Numbered from the stretch's first letter, positions 25,196 through 34,900 are shown. The stretch is 64,000 nucleotides of DNA from an uncultured Algibacter sp. (GCA_947502405.1 CANMZT010000010.1:83490-147489); one strand, 5' to 3'. A program made the numbers and translations. Notes: generated from the letters alone by a model not told the origin.

Positions 25196-26338
25196 TTATT
25201 CTTTAATTAAACTCCTTGAAATTACAATCTTTTGTATTTCAGAGGTGCCTTCGTAAATCTGTGTGATTTTTGCATCTCGCATAAGGCGTTCTACATGATA
25301 TTCTTTAACAAATCCGTTTCCACCGTGTATTTGAACCGCTTCCACGGTATGTTCCATGGCAACTTTTGAAGCATATAATTTAGCCATGGCACTAGACTTA
25401 TCATAATTATTGCCTTGATCTTTATCCCATGCAGCTTTCATGACCATCATTCTTGCAGCTTCAATATCTGTGTACATGTCTGCTAATTTAAAAGCGATGG
25501 CTTGGTGGTTACAAATTTCTGTTCCAAAAGCTTTTCGCTCTTTAGAGTATTTTAACGCCAATTCGTAAGCGCCAGAAGCTATACCTAAAGCTTGGGCTGC
25601 AATACCAATTCGCCCTCCAGAAAGTGTTTTCATAGCAAAACGAAATCCAGAACCGTTAACACCAATTCTATTTTCTTTAGGTACTTTTACATCGTTAAAT
25701 TGTAGTGTATGCGTGTCGCTTCCACGGATTCCAAGTTTGTCTTCTTTTGGACCAACATCAAAACCTTTGGTGCCTTTTTCTACTATAAAAGCATTAATGC
25801 CATGAGATCCTTTGTCTCTATCTGTTTGGGCTATTACCAAATAAACATCAGCTCTACCACCACTTGTAATCCAGTTTTTTGTGCCGTTAATTAAATAATG
25901 GTCACCTTTATCAATAGCTGTTGTTCGTTGTGATGTAGCATCACTACCAGCCTCTGGTTCGCTTAAACAAAAGGCGCCAACAAACTCACCTGTTGCTAAT
26001 TTGGTTAAATATTTTTGTTTTTGTTCTTCAGTTCCATAAGCTTCTAAGCCATAACAAACAAGTGAATTGTTAACAGAAACAATTACAGAAGCTGAAGCAT
26101 CAATTTTTGATAGTTCTTCCATAATGAGCACATACGAAATAGCATCCATACCACTTCCGCCATATTTGGGATCTACCATGATGCCCATAAATCCTAAATC
26201 TCCCATTTTCTTAACTAATTCCTTAGGAAAATGTTGTTTGTCATCACGCTCAATTACTCCAGGAAGTAATTCTGTTCTGGCAAAATCGCGAGCCGCATCG
26301 CGAATCATGATATGTTCTTCTGAAAGGCTAAAATTCAT
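25196..26338 (-). CDS. Acyl-CoA dehydrogenase, short/medium-chain type
   Basis: 380 residues, normal family length. FAD and substrate motifs: CLSEPEAGSDA near residue 125, NGTKNWITSGGRAD near 150, the C-terminal arginine/quinone region VQIHGGNGFVKEY, and QIYEGTSEIQ, whose Glu is the catalytic base position in short-chain enzymes. It oxidises acyl-CoA to enoyl-CoA with electron-transferring flavoprotein as acceptor. A minus-strand TATATTTG box (26378-26385) about 40 bp upstream is a plausible -7 element. Chain-length preference cannot be read directly. Confidence 0.92.
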   Translation of the reverse strand: MNFSLSEEHIMIRDAARDFARTELLPGVIERDDKQHFPKELVKKMGDLGFMGIMVDPKYGGSGMDAISYVLIMEELSKIDASASVIVSVNNSLVCYGLEAYGTEEQKQKYLTKLATGEFVGAFCLSEPEAGSDATSQRTTAIDKGDHYLINGTKNWITSGGRADVYLVIAQTDRDKGSHGINAFIVEKGTKGFDVGPKEDKLGIRGSDTHTLQFNDVKVPKENRIGVNGSGFRFAMKTLSGGRIGIAAQALGIASGAYELALKYSKERKAFGTEICNHQAIAFKLADMYTDIEAARMMVMKAAWDKDQGNNYDKSSAMAKLYASKVAMEHTVEAVQIHGGNGFVKEYHVERLMRDAKITQIYEGTSEIQKIVISRSLIKE

Positions 26339-26477
26339 ATTTCGTAATTAAAATGTTGTTTTGGTAAAAAATGTTTACAAATATAGCTTTTAATTGTGAA
26401 TTCTTAAATATCATGAGTTGAATTTCGTTTATGGAATTTTTTATAGTCTTACTTAAGATGATTACTTTTACTTTAAT

Positions 26478-27542
26478 ATGACGAAATCAGAGTATAAGGT
26501 AATAGGAGTGATGTCTGGTACATCTTTAGATGGTGTAGATTTGGTATTGGTTAATTTTTTTAAGGATGTGTTTTGGGATTTTGAAATTGTATATGCCGAA
26601 ACCATAAAATATAGTCAAAAATGGTACGACATTTTAAAATCTTTAGTGACTTTTAAGTTGGAAAAATTACATGAAATAGATAATGATTATACTGAATATC
26701 TTGGTAACATCATAAAAGATTTCATAGTTAAAAATAGAATAGATCATATTGATGCAGTTTGTTCTCATGGACACACCGCACTCCATCAACCAGAAAAACA
26801 ATTAACTTATCAGATAGGAAATAAATCATCATTGGCTAAAATATTGAACGAAAAAGTAGTGTGTGATTTTAGAGTACAAGATGTTATTTTAGGAGGTCAA
26901 GGCGCGCCATTGGTGCCTGTAGGAGATGAATTATTATTTTCTGAATATGATTTTTGTTTGAATTTGGGAGGATTTGCTAATATTTCGATGGATTTAAATA
27001 ATGAAAGAATTGCTTATGATATTTGTCCAGTTAACATTGTTTTAAACTATTATGTAAATAGTGTGGGTTTAGAGTATGATGACAAAGGGCAGCTAGCGTC
27101 AACGGGTAAATTAAATATAAGTCTGCTAAATCAATTAAATAGTTTAGAGTTTTATAAAGAAACATATCCAAAATCGCTTGGTTTAGAGTGGGTTAATCAA
27201 AATGTCATTCCGCTAATTAATAGTTTCAATCTCGATATCAAGGATATTCTAAAAACGGTTATTGAGCATATTGGAATTCAGATTTCTTCCGAGATAAACA
27301 AAAAAAATAAATCTTCGGTTTTGATAACAGGAGGAGGGGTTTATAATGATTACTTAGTTAATAGAATAAAGCATTATTCTCAAGGGAGAATAGTAATCCC
27401 CTCAAAAAGTATTATAGAATTTAAGGAAGCACTCATTTTTGCTTTTCTGGGTGTGTTAAAACTTAGAAATGAGGTGAACTGCTTACAAAGTGTTACGGGG
27501 GCTTCAAAAAATCATAGTTCAGGTAAAATATATCTACCTTAA
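26478..27542 (+). CDS. anmK: Anhydro-N-acetylmuramic acid kinase
   Basis: 354 residues. The family signature GVMSGTSLDGVDLV starts at residue 10. Further motifs are CSHGHTALHQP, GGQGAPLVP, NLGGFANIS and LITGGGVYND, all typical of AnmK in the ASKHA kinase superfamily. It phosphorylates and hydrolyses 1,6-anhydro-MurNAc to MurNAc-6-phosphate during peptidoglycan recycling. Divergent from the acyl-CoA dehydrogenase gene and apparently monocistronic. No MurQ etherase gene is adjacent. Confidence 0.92.
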   Translation: MTKSEYKVIGVMSGTSLDGVDLVLVNFFKDVFWDFEIVYAETIKYSQKWYDILKSLVTFKLEKLHEIDNDYTEYLGNIIKDFIVKNRIDHIDAVCSHGHTALHQPEKQLTYQIGNKSSLAKILNEKVVCDFRVQDVILGGQGAPLVPVGDELLFSEYDFCLNLGGFANISMDLNNERIAYDICPVNIVLNYYVNSVGLEYDDKGQLASTGKLNISLLNQLNSLEFYKETYPKSLGLEWVNQNVIPLINSFNLDIKDILKTVIEHIGIQISSEINKKNKSSVLITGGGVYNDYLVNRIKHYSQGRIVIPSKSIIEFKEALIFAFLGVLKLRNEVNCLQSVTGASKNHSSGKIYLP

Positions 27543-27697
27543 AATTCACAAAAAATTAATATTCTAAGGATTTTTTGTTTTTTATATTTGTTACATTAAC
27601 CTTTTAAATATTTTTTCTATGACTCAATTATAACTTCACTTAGACTTACCTCTGGATAAATGATAAGAAAGCTATAAAAACGAATCTATTAGAAAAA

Positions 27698-28924
27698 ATG
27701 AAAGAATTATTAAAGAAATACGAAAATAAAGCGCCAGAAATTGTCTTTAACTGGAAAGACTCAGAAACAGAAGCTGAAGGTTGGGTAGTAATAAACTCTT
27801 TAAGAGGAGGAGCTGCAGGTGGAGGAACAAGAATGCGTAAAGGGCTTGATATGAATGAAGTTTTATCTTTAGCAAAAACTATGGAAATTAAATTTACGGT
27901 TTCTGGTCCTGCTATTGGTGGCGCTAAATCAGGTATTAATTTTGACCCAAAAGACCCAAGAAAGAAAGGTGTTTTAGAACGTTGGTATGCAGCAGTATCT
28001 CCTTTACTAAAAAGTTATTATGGTACAGGTGGCGATATGAATGTTGATGAAACACATGAAGTTATACCAATTACAGAGCAAAGTGGTGTTTGGCATCCGC
28101 AAGAAGGGGTTTTTAATGGGCATTTTAAACCAACAGAAGCCGATAAAATTAATAGAATAGGGCAGTTGCGCCAAGGCGTAATAAAAGTTATTGAAAATCC
28201 AGATTACTCTCCAGACGTCTCAAAAAAATATACTGTAGCTGATATGATTACAGGTTTTGGAGTCGCAGAAGCTGTAAAACAATACTATAATATTTATGGT
28301 GGTTCTGTAAAAGGTAAGAGAGCTGTTGTTCAAGGTTTTGGAAATGTTGGTGCAGCAGCCGCTTTTTATTTGTCTCAAATGGGAGCTAAAATTGTTGGAA
28401 TTATTGATATTGGAGGAGGTGTTATAAATGAAGAAGGCTTTACTTTTGATGACATAAGTCATTTTTTTCTTGCTAAGAATGGTAATACCTTAGTGGCCGA
28501 TAATTTAATTCCTTTTGAAGAAATAAATAAAAAGATTTGGGCATTAAAAACGGAAATTTTTGCGCCTTGTGCAGCATCACGATTAATAACTATTCATCAA
28601 ATTGACGAAATGATTGATAGTGGATTAGAAGTTATATCTTGTGGTGCTAATGTCCCTTTTGCTGATAGAGAGATTTTCTTTGGGCCAATCATGGAGCATA
28701 CCGATTACAAAGTAAGTTTAATTCCAGATTTTATTTCAAATTGTGGAATGGCTAGAGTTTTTGCGTATTTCATGGAGCGTAAAGTGCAAATGACAGATGA
28801 AGCTATTTTTAATGATACCTCAAATAGAATAAAAGATGCTTTGCAAAAAGTTTACAATAAAAATAAATCAAAAACAGAAATTAGTGCAACCGCATTTGAA
28901 ATTGCACTTAAACAACTAATTTAA
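27698..28924 (+). CDS. Glu/Leu/Phe/Val family amino-acid dehydrogenase
   Basis: 408 residues. Catalytic-domain motifs are GGAAGGGTRMRKG and GPAIGGAKSGINFDP, with the lysines used for substrate binding and catalysis. The NAD(P) domain shows VVQGFGNVGAAAAFYL, then CAASRLI and SCGANVPF. Reversible oxidative deamination of an amino acid is expected, but the specificity is open; this flavobacterial form is shorter than standard GdhA. The gene has a leader of roughly 100 nt if the TATATTTG at 27583-27590 is its -7 box. nhaD follows after 6 bp. Confidence 0.88.
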   Translation: MKELLKKYENKAPEIVFNWKDSETEAEGWVVINSLRGGAAGGGTRMRKGLDMNEVLSLAKTMEIKFTVSGPAIGGAKSGINFDPKDPRKKGVLERWYAAVSPLLKSYYGTGGDMNVDETHEVIPITEQSGVWHPQEGVFNGHFKPTEADKINRIGQLRQGVIKVIENPDYSPDVSKKYTVADMITGFGVAEAVKQYYNIYGGSVKGKRAVVQGFGNVGAAAAFYLSQMGAKIVGIIDIGGGVINEEGFTFDDISHFFLAKNGNTLVADNLIPFEEINKKIWALKTEIFAPCAASRLITIHQIDEMIDSGLEVISCGANVPFADREIFFGPIMEHTDYKVSLIPDFISNCGMARVFAYFMERKVQMTDEAIFNDTSNRIKDALQKVYNKNKSKTEISATAFEIALKQLI

Positions 28925-28930
28925 CCATAT

Positions 28931-30322
28931 ATGGAAACAGTAATTATTTTAGTATTTGTAATGGGCTATTTAGCCATTACCCTAGAGCATAGTATAAAAA
29001 TTGATAAACTTATACCAGCACTGGTCATGATGGCTATTTGTTGGGCTTTAATAGCTTTAGGTTTAGAAACTTTTTCACAGTGGTTTGATTCGGGAAAGCA
29101 TGCATTATTAGAAAATTTTGGGCTGTTAGGGCATGAAGAAAAAATGCATATGATGGAAGAAACACTCTTACATCATTTAGGTAAGACCTCAGAGATACTA
29201 GTGTTTTTATTGGGCGCAATGACTATCGTTGAAATCATTGATTATTTTGATGGCTTTTCAACAATTAAAAACTTTATTAAAACTAAAAAGAAGACCAAAA
29301 TTCTCTGGATATTTGCTATTCTAGCATTCATTTTATCAGCAATTATAGATAACCTAACAGCTACAATTGTTTTAATCTCGATTCTACAAAAAATAGTAAA
29401 GGATAGAAATGTTCGTATTTGGTACGCAGGTTTAATTATCATTGCTGCTAATGCTGGTGGTGCTTGGTCGCCTATTGGAGATGTAACAACCACTATGCTA
29501 TGGATTGGTAAAAAAGTTACAACAGGTCATTTAATTGGTTATTTATTAGTGCCTTCATTTTTATGTATGGCAGTTCCAACCCTGATTGCATCGTTTTTAC
29601 CTGCTTTTAAAGGTGATCTAGAAATGGAAGAAACAGATGATAAATCCAAGTCAAGATTCAGTGGTACTATGCTTTATTTAGGTTTAGGAGCTATTGTTTT
29701 TGTGCCTATTTTCAAAATGGTTACACATTTGCCTCCTTATGTTGGTATGATGCTGTCTTTAGGAGTTGTAGCAACGTTTGCAGAAATATATAGTAGCTCC
29801 AAATTCAGTATGTCTGGTCATGATTTTGAAGAAAGTGATGCACATGCGCACCACAGTCCAGTACATACTGCTTTGGCTAAAATAGAATTACCCAGCATAC
29901 TATTTTTCTTAGGAATTTTAATGGCAGTAGCAGCTTTAGAGTCGTTAGGAATTTTATTCAATTTTGCCACATCATTACAAGATTCAATGCCACAATTAGG
30001 TACGGAGTTACATTCTGGAGGCGTGTCAGATTTAGTAGTTCTATTACTTGGGGTGGGTTCTGCTGTAATTGATAACGTACCACTAGTTGCAGCTAGTTTA
30101 GGGATGTTTTCAGAGCCAACCGATCACGAACTTTGGCATTTTATAGCCTTTTCAGCAGGAACAGGTGGTAGTATGTTAATCATCGGTTCTGCTGCCGGAG
30201 TTGTAGCTATGGGTATGGAAAAAATAGATTTCTTCTGGTACTTAAAAAAGATTGCTTGGTTAGCACTAGTAGGCTTTCTAGTAGGTTCAGCAGCATTTAT
30301 GGTTACCAGAACTATGTTTTAA
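28931..30322 (+). CDS. nhaD: Na+/H+ antiporter NhaD
   Basis: 463 residues with about 12 membrane spans. Motifs: IIDNLTATIVLISIL (conserved Asn/Thr of the ion-transport region), AANAGGAWSPIGDVTTTMLW and, in the second half, GVGSAVIDNVPLVAASLGM and GTGGSMLIIGSAAG. This is the NhaD branch of the ion-transporter superfamily, common in marine bacteria. It is cotranscribed with the amino-acid dehydrogenase, suggesting coupling of sodium/pH homeostasis with amino-acid use. Repeat copy C follows directly. Confidence 0.9.
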   Translation: METVIILVFVMGYLAITLEHSIKIDKLIPALVMMAICWALIALGLETFSQWFDSGKHALLENFGLLGHEEKMHMMEETLLHHLGKTSEILVFLLGAMTIVEIIDYFDGFSTIKNFIKTKKKTKILWIFAILAFILSAIIDNLTATIVLISILQKIVKDRNVRIWYAGLIIIAANAGGAWSPIGDVTTTMLWIGKKVTTGHLIGYLLVPSFLCMAVPTLIASFLPAFKGDLEMEETDDKSKSRFSGTMLYLGLGAIVFVPIFKMVTHLPPYVGMMLSLGVVATFAEIYSSSKFSMSGHDFEESDAHAHHSPVHTALAKIELPSILFFLGILMAVAALESLGILFNFATSLQDSMPQLGTELHSGGVSDLVVLLLGVGSAVIDNVPLVAASLGMFSEPTDHELWHFIAFSAGTGGSMLIIGSAAGVVAMGMEKIDFFWYLKKIAWLALVGFLVGSAAFMVTRTMF

Positions 30323-30341
30323 AATATAAATAAATGGTTTT

Positions 30342-30496
30342 GGGCGTTACCCAAGGGTCGGGCTTTACGCTATATCTTTTTTAACCTTATTGTAAGGAGT
30401 GGTTACCTAGTAATCCGCTAAAACTTAGTTATGCTTTTAATTCTTAGTATTAAAAAAAAGGATGCCGCTGCTCCCGATAGTTATCGGGACTAACCC
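30342..30496 (+). repeat. Dispersed GGGCGTTACC-family repeat, copy C
   Basis: Long version in plus orientation. It opens GGGCGTTACCCAAGGGTCGG, continues GCTTTACGCTATATC, and near its end carries AAAGGATGCCGCTG, followed by the palindrome TCCCGATAGTTATCGGGA (30472-30489, one central mismatch) and ACTAACCC. It lies between nhaD and the ExbB-like gene. Confidence 0.75.
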
Positions 30497-30570
30497 AAAG
30501 GCAAACGTATATTAAACACTTGTAATAACAGATAATGTTTATAGTATACATTAAAAAGAAACCACTATAC

Positions 30571-30600
30571 TTTATTTAAAAAAGAAACGTTATACATTTG
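30571..30600 (+). promoter_or_regulatory. Likely promoter of the ExbB/ExbD/TonB/folC operon
   Basis: TACATTTG at 30593-30600 matches TAnnTTTG exactly, 18 bp after TTTA (30571-30574), a one-base variant of TTTG. The first codon is at 30618, giving a leader of roughly 10 nt. Confidence 0.5.
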
Positions 30601-30617
30601 CAATAAATTAATATTAT

Positions 30618-31319
30618 ATGCTAAGTACATTAATACAAAACGCACAAGAAGGTACAGAAGTACTAACTGATGATGAATCTGTAGAAAAAACACTCTCAAT
30701 AATAGAGTTAATTAGTAGCGGAGGTGTTGCTGGTCAAGTTATAATCGCCGTACTCTTCTTATTATTGGTAGGAGCCATTTATATTTACTTTGAACGTATT
30801 TTTGCCATTAAGGCAGCTTCAAAAGTTGATGCAAATTTTATGAATCAAATTAAAGACCATGTTAGTAATGGTAAAATTGATTCAGCTCAAATGTTGTGTG
30901 CTCAACAAAATTCACCTGTATCAAGATTAATTGGAAAAGGAATTTCTAGAATAGGAAAACCACTTGCAGATATCAATACAGCCATAGAAAATGCAGGGCG
31001 CTTAGAAATTTACGGATTGGAAAAAAACGTAAGTATTTTGGCTACTATTTCGGGCGCAGCCCCAATGATAGGATTCCTTGGTACGGTAATTGGAATGATA
31101 TTAGCAATATTTGAATTAGCTAATGCAGGCGGAACTATCGAAATGGATGTTTTAGCAAGTGGATTATATACAGCAATGACAACTACTGTAGCGGGTTTAA
31201 TTGTAGGTATTGTGGCTTATATGGCATACAACCATTTAGTTGTAAAAACCGATAAAGTGGTGTATCAAATGGAAGCCAATTCATTAGAATTTTTAGATCA
31301 CTTAAACGAGCCTACGTAG
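30618..31319 (+). CDS. MotA/TolQ/ExbB proton-channel family protein
   Basis: 233 residues with three membrane spans: residues about 37-58, and two in the conserved block ISGAAPMIGFLGTVIGMILA and LYTAMTTTVAGLIVGIVAYM. These carry the pore-lining Thr/Gly residues of ExbB/TolQ. It energises TonB-dependent outer-membrane transport or envelope work using the proton gradient. The TolR/ExbD-like gene follows after 1 bp and a TonB-like gene after that, so the three form one complex. Energising a specific outer-membrane receptor is likely but none is adjacent. Confidence 0.9.
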   Translation: MLSTLIQNAQEGTEVLTDDESVEKTLSIIELISSGGVAGQVIIAVLFLLLVGAIYIYFERIFAIKAASKVDANFMNQIKDHVSNGKIDSAQMLCAQQNSPVSRLIGKGISRIGKPLADINTAIENAGRLEIYGLEKNVSILATISGAAPMIGFLGTVIGMILAIFELANAGGTIEMDVLASGLYTAMTTTVAGLIVGIVAYMAYNHLVVKTDKVVYQMEANSLEFLDHLNEPT

Positions 31320-31320
31320 T

Positions 31321-31713
31321 ATGAATTTTAGAGGAAGAAATAAGGTTACACCAGAATTTAATATGTCGTCTATGACGGATATTGTTTTCTTGTTGCTTAT
31401 CTTTTTTATGATTGCATCTACATTGGTAACCACAAATGCTATTGATATTTTGTTACCAAAAGCAAGTGGGAAAACAGAAAACAAAAAATCTGTTGCAGTA
31501 AGTATAAAAAAAGATTTAACCTATTATATAGATCAAAAACGTGTTGGTGTTAGTGTTTTAGAAAACGAATTGCTGGCAGCTTTATCATCACAAGAAAAAC
31601 CAACCATCGTTTTAAGAGCCGAAAAATCAGTGCCTGTAGAAAATGTAGTAAAGGTTATGGATATTGCCAATAGAAATAAGTTTAAAGTTATTTTAGCGGT
31701 AAAACCAAAGTAA
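31321..31713 (+). CDS. ExbD/TolR family protein
   Basis: 130 residues. One membrane span (residues about 17-38) contains the key Asp in MTDIVFLLLIFFM, the protonation site of ExbD/TolR. The periplasmic domain ends KVMDIANRNKFKVILAVKPK, the usual fold of the family. Spacing of 1 bp to each neighbour indicates tight coupling with the ExbB- and TonB-like partners. Confidence 0.92.
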   Translation: MNFRGRNKVTPEFNMSSMTDIVFLLLIFFMIASTLVTTNAIDILLPKASGKTENKKSVAVSIKKDLTYYIDQKRVGVSVLENELLAALSSQEKPTIVLRAEKSVPVENVVKVMDIANRNKFKVILAVKPK

Positions 31714-31714
31714 A

Positions 31715-32572
31715 ATGAAGAAGTACTTTAAAACAAAGCACGAAAGGAATTCAGCAAAATTAACGGCATTAATTGCTATAATTTTGTTGCTTTTGTTGTT
31801 TGTAGTAGGTACTAAATATATGGACCCGCCAGAAGAATATGGTGTGGCAGTTAATTTTGGTAATTCAGATTTTGGAAAAGGTAATGTGCAACCATTAAAA
31901 CCGGTGAAATCTGAGCCTAGGGAAATTGAAGAGCCACCTAAACCTGATGTTTCTAAATCTGAGCCTGAGCTTGCTAAAAACTCTGAAGTTAAAGAGGAAG
32001 TGCTAACTCAAGACAATGCTGAAGAAATTGCCATTAAAAAGCAAAAAGAAGCAGAGGCTAGAGCAAAGGCTATAGAAGAAGCCAAAGCCAAAGCAGAAGC
32101 AGATAGAATTGCCAAAGAAAAGCGAGAACAAGAAGAAAAGAAAAGAAGGCTTGATGATTTAATTGGTGGTGTTAGTAAGTCTGATGGAACAGAAACAGGA
32201 AGCCAGGGTAACGATAACAAATCAGGAGACAAGGGACAATTAGATGGCAATCCTTATGCTCCAAGTTATTTTGGTGGTCAAGGTACTGGTAGTGGTGGTG
32301 TTGGTTATGGTCTTAATGGAAGAGGAAAAGCTTCTTTTAAAAGATTGAAGCAAGATTGTAACGAATCAGGGATGGTTATCGTTAAAATTGTTGTTAACCA
32401 AAGTGGTAATGTTATTGAAGCGACTCCTGGGGTTCGTGGAACCACTAATACAGCACAATGCTTATTAGAGCCAGCAAAAAAAATTGCATTATCTCATAAA
32501 TGGCCTTCCGATTCAAAAGCACCTACAAGACAAATAGGTTTTGTTAGTGTTAACTTCAAACTAAGTCAATAG
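31715..32572 (+). CDS. TonB-like energy transducer
   Basis: 285 residues. One N-terminal membrane span (LIAIILLLLLFVVGTKY) anchors it. A periplasmic spacer rich in Pro, Lys and Glu runs to about residue 150, including a coiled-coil-like AKAIEEAKAKAEADRIAKEK tract. A Gly-rich hinge then leads to a C-terminal TonB-type domain (MVIVKIVVNQSGNVIEATPG to SVNFKLSQ). Together with the two preceding genes it transmits proton-motive energy to the outer membrane. A role in Tol-like envelope maintenance is the alternative, though no TolB or Pal is present here. Confidence 0.85.
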   Translation: MKKYFKTKHERNSAKLTALIAIILLLLLFVVGTKYMDPPEEYGVAVNFGNSDFGKGNVQPLKPVKSEPREIEEPPKPDVSKSEPELAKNSEVKEEVLTQDNAEEIAIKKQKEAEARAKAIEEAKAKAEADRIAKEKREQEEKKRRLDDLIGGVSKSDGTETGSQGNDNKSGDKGQLDGNPYAPSYFGGQGTGSGGVGYGLNGRGKASFKRLKQDCNESGMVIVKIVVNQSGNVIEATPGVRGTTNTAQCLLEPAKKIALSHKWPSDSKAPTRQIGFVSVNFKLSQ

Positions 32573-32577
32573 TAACA

Positions 32578-33795
32578 ATGACATATCAAGATACACTTAA
32601 TTGGATGTTTTCTCAACTCCCAATGTATCAACGACAAGGGAAATCGGCTTTCAAAAAAGATTTATCAAATACTATTAAGTTAGCTAGTCATTTAATAAAC
32701 CCAGAAAACAAGTTTAAATCAGTACATGTAGCGGGAACCAATGGAAAGGGTTCTACTAGTCATATGATAGCTTCTGTATTGCAAGAGGCAGGATTTAAGG
32801 TTGGTTTATACACATCACCGCATTTAAAAGATTTTAGAGAGCGTATTAAAATAAACGGACAAGAAGTAAGCAAACAATTTGTTATTGGATTTATAAAACG
32901 AAACAAGTTTTTCTTCGAAGAGAACAAACTATCTTTCTTTGAGATGACTGTAGGTATGGCTTTCGATCATTTTGCAAAACAAAAGGTTGATATTGCAGTT
33001 GTTGAAGTGGGTTTAGGAGGACGATTAGATTCCACAAATATTATTACTCCTATAGTTTCAGTAATTACAAATATAGGATTAGACCATACACAGTTTTTAG
33101 GGGATACTTTAGAGTTAATTGCTTTTGAAAAAGGCGGTATAATTAAACCCAAAATCCCAGTTGTAGTTGGTGAAACTCAAAAAGAAACAGCCTCTGTTTT
33201 CAAAGATTTAGCAAAAAATAAAGGTTCTGAAATAGTATTTGCAGATCAAACTATTAAAGCGGATTACGAATCTGATTTGTTAGGAACTTACCAATCAAAG
33301 AACATAAAAACTGTTGTACAAACTATAAAAACACTTCAAGCATCTGGTTGTAAGATTTCAGAAAAACATTTAAAAACTGGCTTACTAAATGTTGTGAAAA
33401 ATACAGGATTATTAGGGCGCTGGCAGATTTTAAGGCAAGAACCAAAAGTAGTTTGTGATACAGGGCATAATAGGGAAGGCTTAACCTATGTAATGGAACA
33501 ACTTTCAAATGAAACTTTTAAAGTGTTGCATGTTGTTTTTGGTGTTGTTAGTGATAAAGATTTAGAGTCTATCGTAGATCTATTACCAAAAAAAGCAATT
33601 TATTATTTCTGCAAACCAAATATTCCAAGAGGTTTAGATGCCAATAAACTGAAACAAAGTTTTGCTAATTATAATTTGAAAGGAGAGACCTATAATTCTG
33701 TTAATGAAGCCTATAAAATGGCTTTAAAAAACGCTAAAAAAGATGATTTTATTTTCATAGGCGGCAGTACATTTGTAGTAGCTGAAATAATTTAA
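32578..33795 (+). CDS. folC: Folylpolyglutamate/dihydrofolate synthase
   Basis: 405 residues. Mur-ligase superfamily features: the P-loop VAGTNGKGSTSHM (residues about 51-63), SPHLKDFRERI, the metal-binding EVGLGGRLDSTN, TNIGLDHTQFLG, and the C-terminal domain VCDTGHNREGL. FolC adds glutamate to folates, and in many bacteria also makes dihydrofolate from dihydropteroate. It begins 5 bp after the TonB-like gene and probably shares its promoter. Bifunctionality cannot be decided from sequence. Confidence 0.92.
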   Translation: MTYQDTLNWMFSQLPMYQRQGKSAFKKDLSNTIKLASHLINPENKFKSVHVAGTNGKGSTSHMIASVLQEAGFKVGLYTSPHLKDFRERIKINGQEVSKQFVIGFIKRNKFFFEENKLSFFEMTVGMAFDHFAKQKVDIAVVEVGLGGRLDSTNIITPIVSVITNIGLDHTQFLGDTLELIAFEKGGIIKPKIPVVVGETQKETASVFKDLAKNKGSEIVFADQTIKADYESDLLGTYQSKNIKTVVQTIKTLQASGCKISEKHLKTGLLNVVKNTGLLGRWQILRQEPKVVCDTGHNREGLTYVMEQLSNETFKVLHVVFGVVSDKDLESIVDLLPKKAIYYFCKPNIPRGLDANKLKQSFANYNLKGETYNSVNEAYKMALKNAKKDDFIFIGGSTFVVAEII

Positions 33796-33813
33796 ATTTT
33801 TATTAAAAAAGTT

Positions 33814-33843
33814 TTTGCAATATTAAAAACTAGGTTATATTTG
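33814..33843 (+). promoter_or_regulatory. Promoter of tRNA-Val
   Basis: TTTG at 33814-33817, 18 bp, then TATATTTG at 33836-33843, a textbook Bacteroidota promoter. Transcription should begin near 33850, a few bases before the mature tRNA. Confidence 0.8.
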
Positions 33844-33857
33844 CAGTCCAATTTAGA

Positions 33858-33932
33858 GGGCGCGTAGCTCAGTTGGTTCAGAGCACTTGGTTTACACCCA
33901 AGGGGTCAGGGGTTCGAATCCCTTCGCGCCCA
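33858..33932 (+). tRNA. tRNA-Val (anticodon TAC)
   Basis: 75 nt forming a complete cloverleaf. The acceptor stem GGGCGCG (33858-33864) pairs with CGCGCCC (33925-33931), followed by discriminator A. The D arm is AGCTCAGTTGGTTCAGAGC. The anticodon stem CTTGG/CCAAG encloses TTTACAC with TAC at 33893-33895. The T loop is GGTTCGAATCC. The CCA end is not encoded. A perfect terminator follows at once. Confidence 0.97.
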
Positions 33933-33936
33933 CAAA

Positions 33937-33967
33937 AAAATCCTGATAACATTATCAGGATTTTTTT
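33937..33967 (+). terminator. Terminator after tRNA-Val
   Basis: AATCCTGATAA and TTATCAGGATT pair perfectly around a CA loop and are followed by seven T. The A-run on the left makes it usable in both directions. Confidence 0.9.
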
Positions 33968-34030
33968 ATGCGTAAAATTTAACGACTTTTTTTCAACTTT
34001 TTTTGCTATTTTTAAGAAAATCTCTCATCT

Positions 34031-34801
34031 ATGACTAATAGCTCCATTAAAGAAGCCTACAAAGAAATATTTAAATCTCACGACAATCCATCCTTAGAAA
34101 AGCACATTGAGAAAATAATAGAATTAGATAGCTACTTACCTTATAGTTCTACATTTTTCTGTATCACAAATACACAAGAACTATCTTTTGAATATGTTAG
34201 TAAAAATATGACGGCTTGTCTTGGTTTAGATAAAAAAGAATTTCAAAGTAAGGGCATGCGTTATTTATGGAGTAGAATGCATCCAGAGGACTTGGATGTT
34301 TGGTTAAAAGCTCTTAACGAACTCATGGACTTTACATTAAAGGAAATAACTGTTGAAGATAGAGATAAAATGAGCTATACTTGGAATTATAGATTGAAAA
34401 ATGGAAATGAAGAATATGTTAATATAATTCAAAATACAACACCTTTAGAATTTGATAGTGATGACAAACCTATTATTGGGTTAGCACATTACACAGTGCT
34501 ATCTCCTAATATAGAAATGCAAATTTGTGCTTCTGCAAAATTGTTAAATACTAATAACGAATATGAAACCGTTTATTTTAATAATTTTTCTCAAAAATTA
34601 CTTTCAAGCGGTATTAGCAATAGGGAGCGTGATGTTATTAGGCTTCTAGTGTTAAATTATTCTAGTAAGGAAATTGCTGAAAAGCTCGGTATAGCAGTAA
34701 ATACCGTAGATACACATAGGAGAAATATTCTTAAAAAATTAAGTATATCCTCAACAGGAGAGCTTATAGGAATGCTTAAAATAAATAAAAACCTTATTTA
34801 A
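34031..34801 (+). CDS. PAS domain - LuxR-type HTH transcriptional regulator
   Basis: 256 residues. Residues about 30-160 form a PAS-like sensor domain (FFCITNTQELSFEYVSKN, then WSRMHPEDL and the MSYTWNYRLKNGNEEYVNI strands, ending GLAHYTVLSP). Residues about 190-250 are a GerE/LuxR helix-turn-helix (SNRERDVIRLLVLNYSSKEI, then LGIAVNTVDTHRRNILKKL). No receiver domain, so it is a one-component regulator sensing a small ligand or redox state. It stands alone between the tRNA terminator and its own terminator at 34901-34933. Targets are unknown. Confidence 0.85.
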   Translation: MTNSSIKEAYKEIFKSHDNPSLEKHIEKIIELDSYLPYSSTFFCITNTQELSFEYVSKNMTACLGLDKKEFQSKGMRYLWSRMHPEDLDVWLKALNELMDFTLKEITVEDRDKMSYTWNYRLKNGNEEYVNIIQNTTPLEFDSDDKPIIGLAHYTVLSPNIEMQICASAKLLNTNNEYETVYFNNFSQKLLSSGISNRERDVIRLLVLNYSSKEIAEKLGIAVNTVDTHRRNILKKLSISSTGELIGMLKINKNLI

Positions 34802-34900
34802 AAGTATTAAAATACTCAATTTGAGTATTGTATATATGGAATTAATTACGCACCTTTACATTGCTATTAATTAGTTCTTAGGGAGAATTATATTAAATAG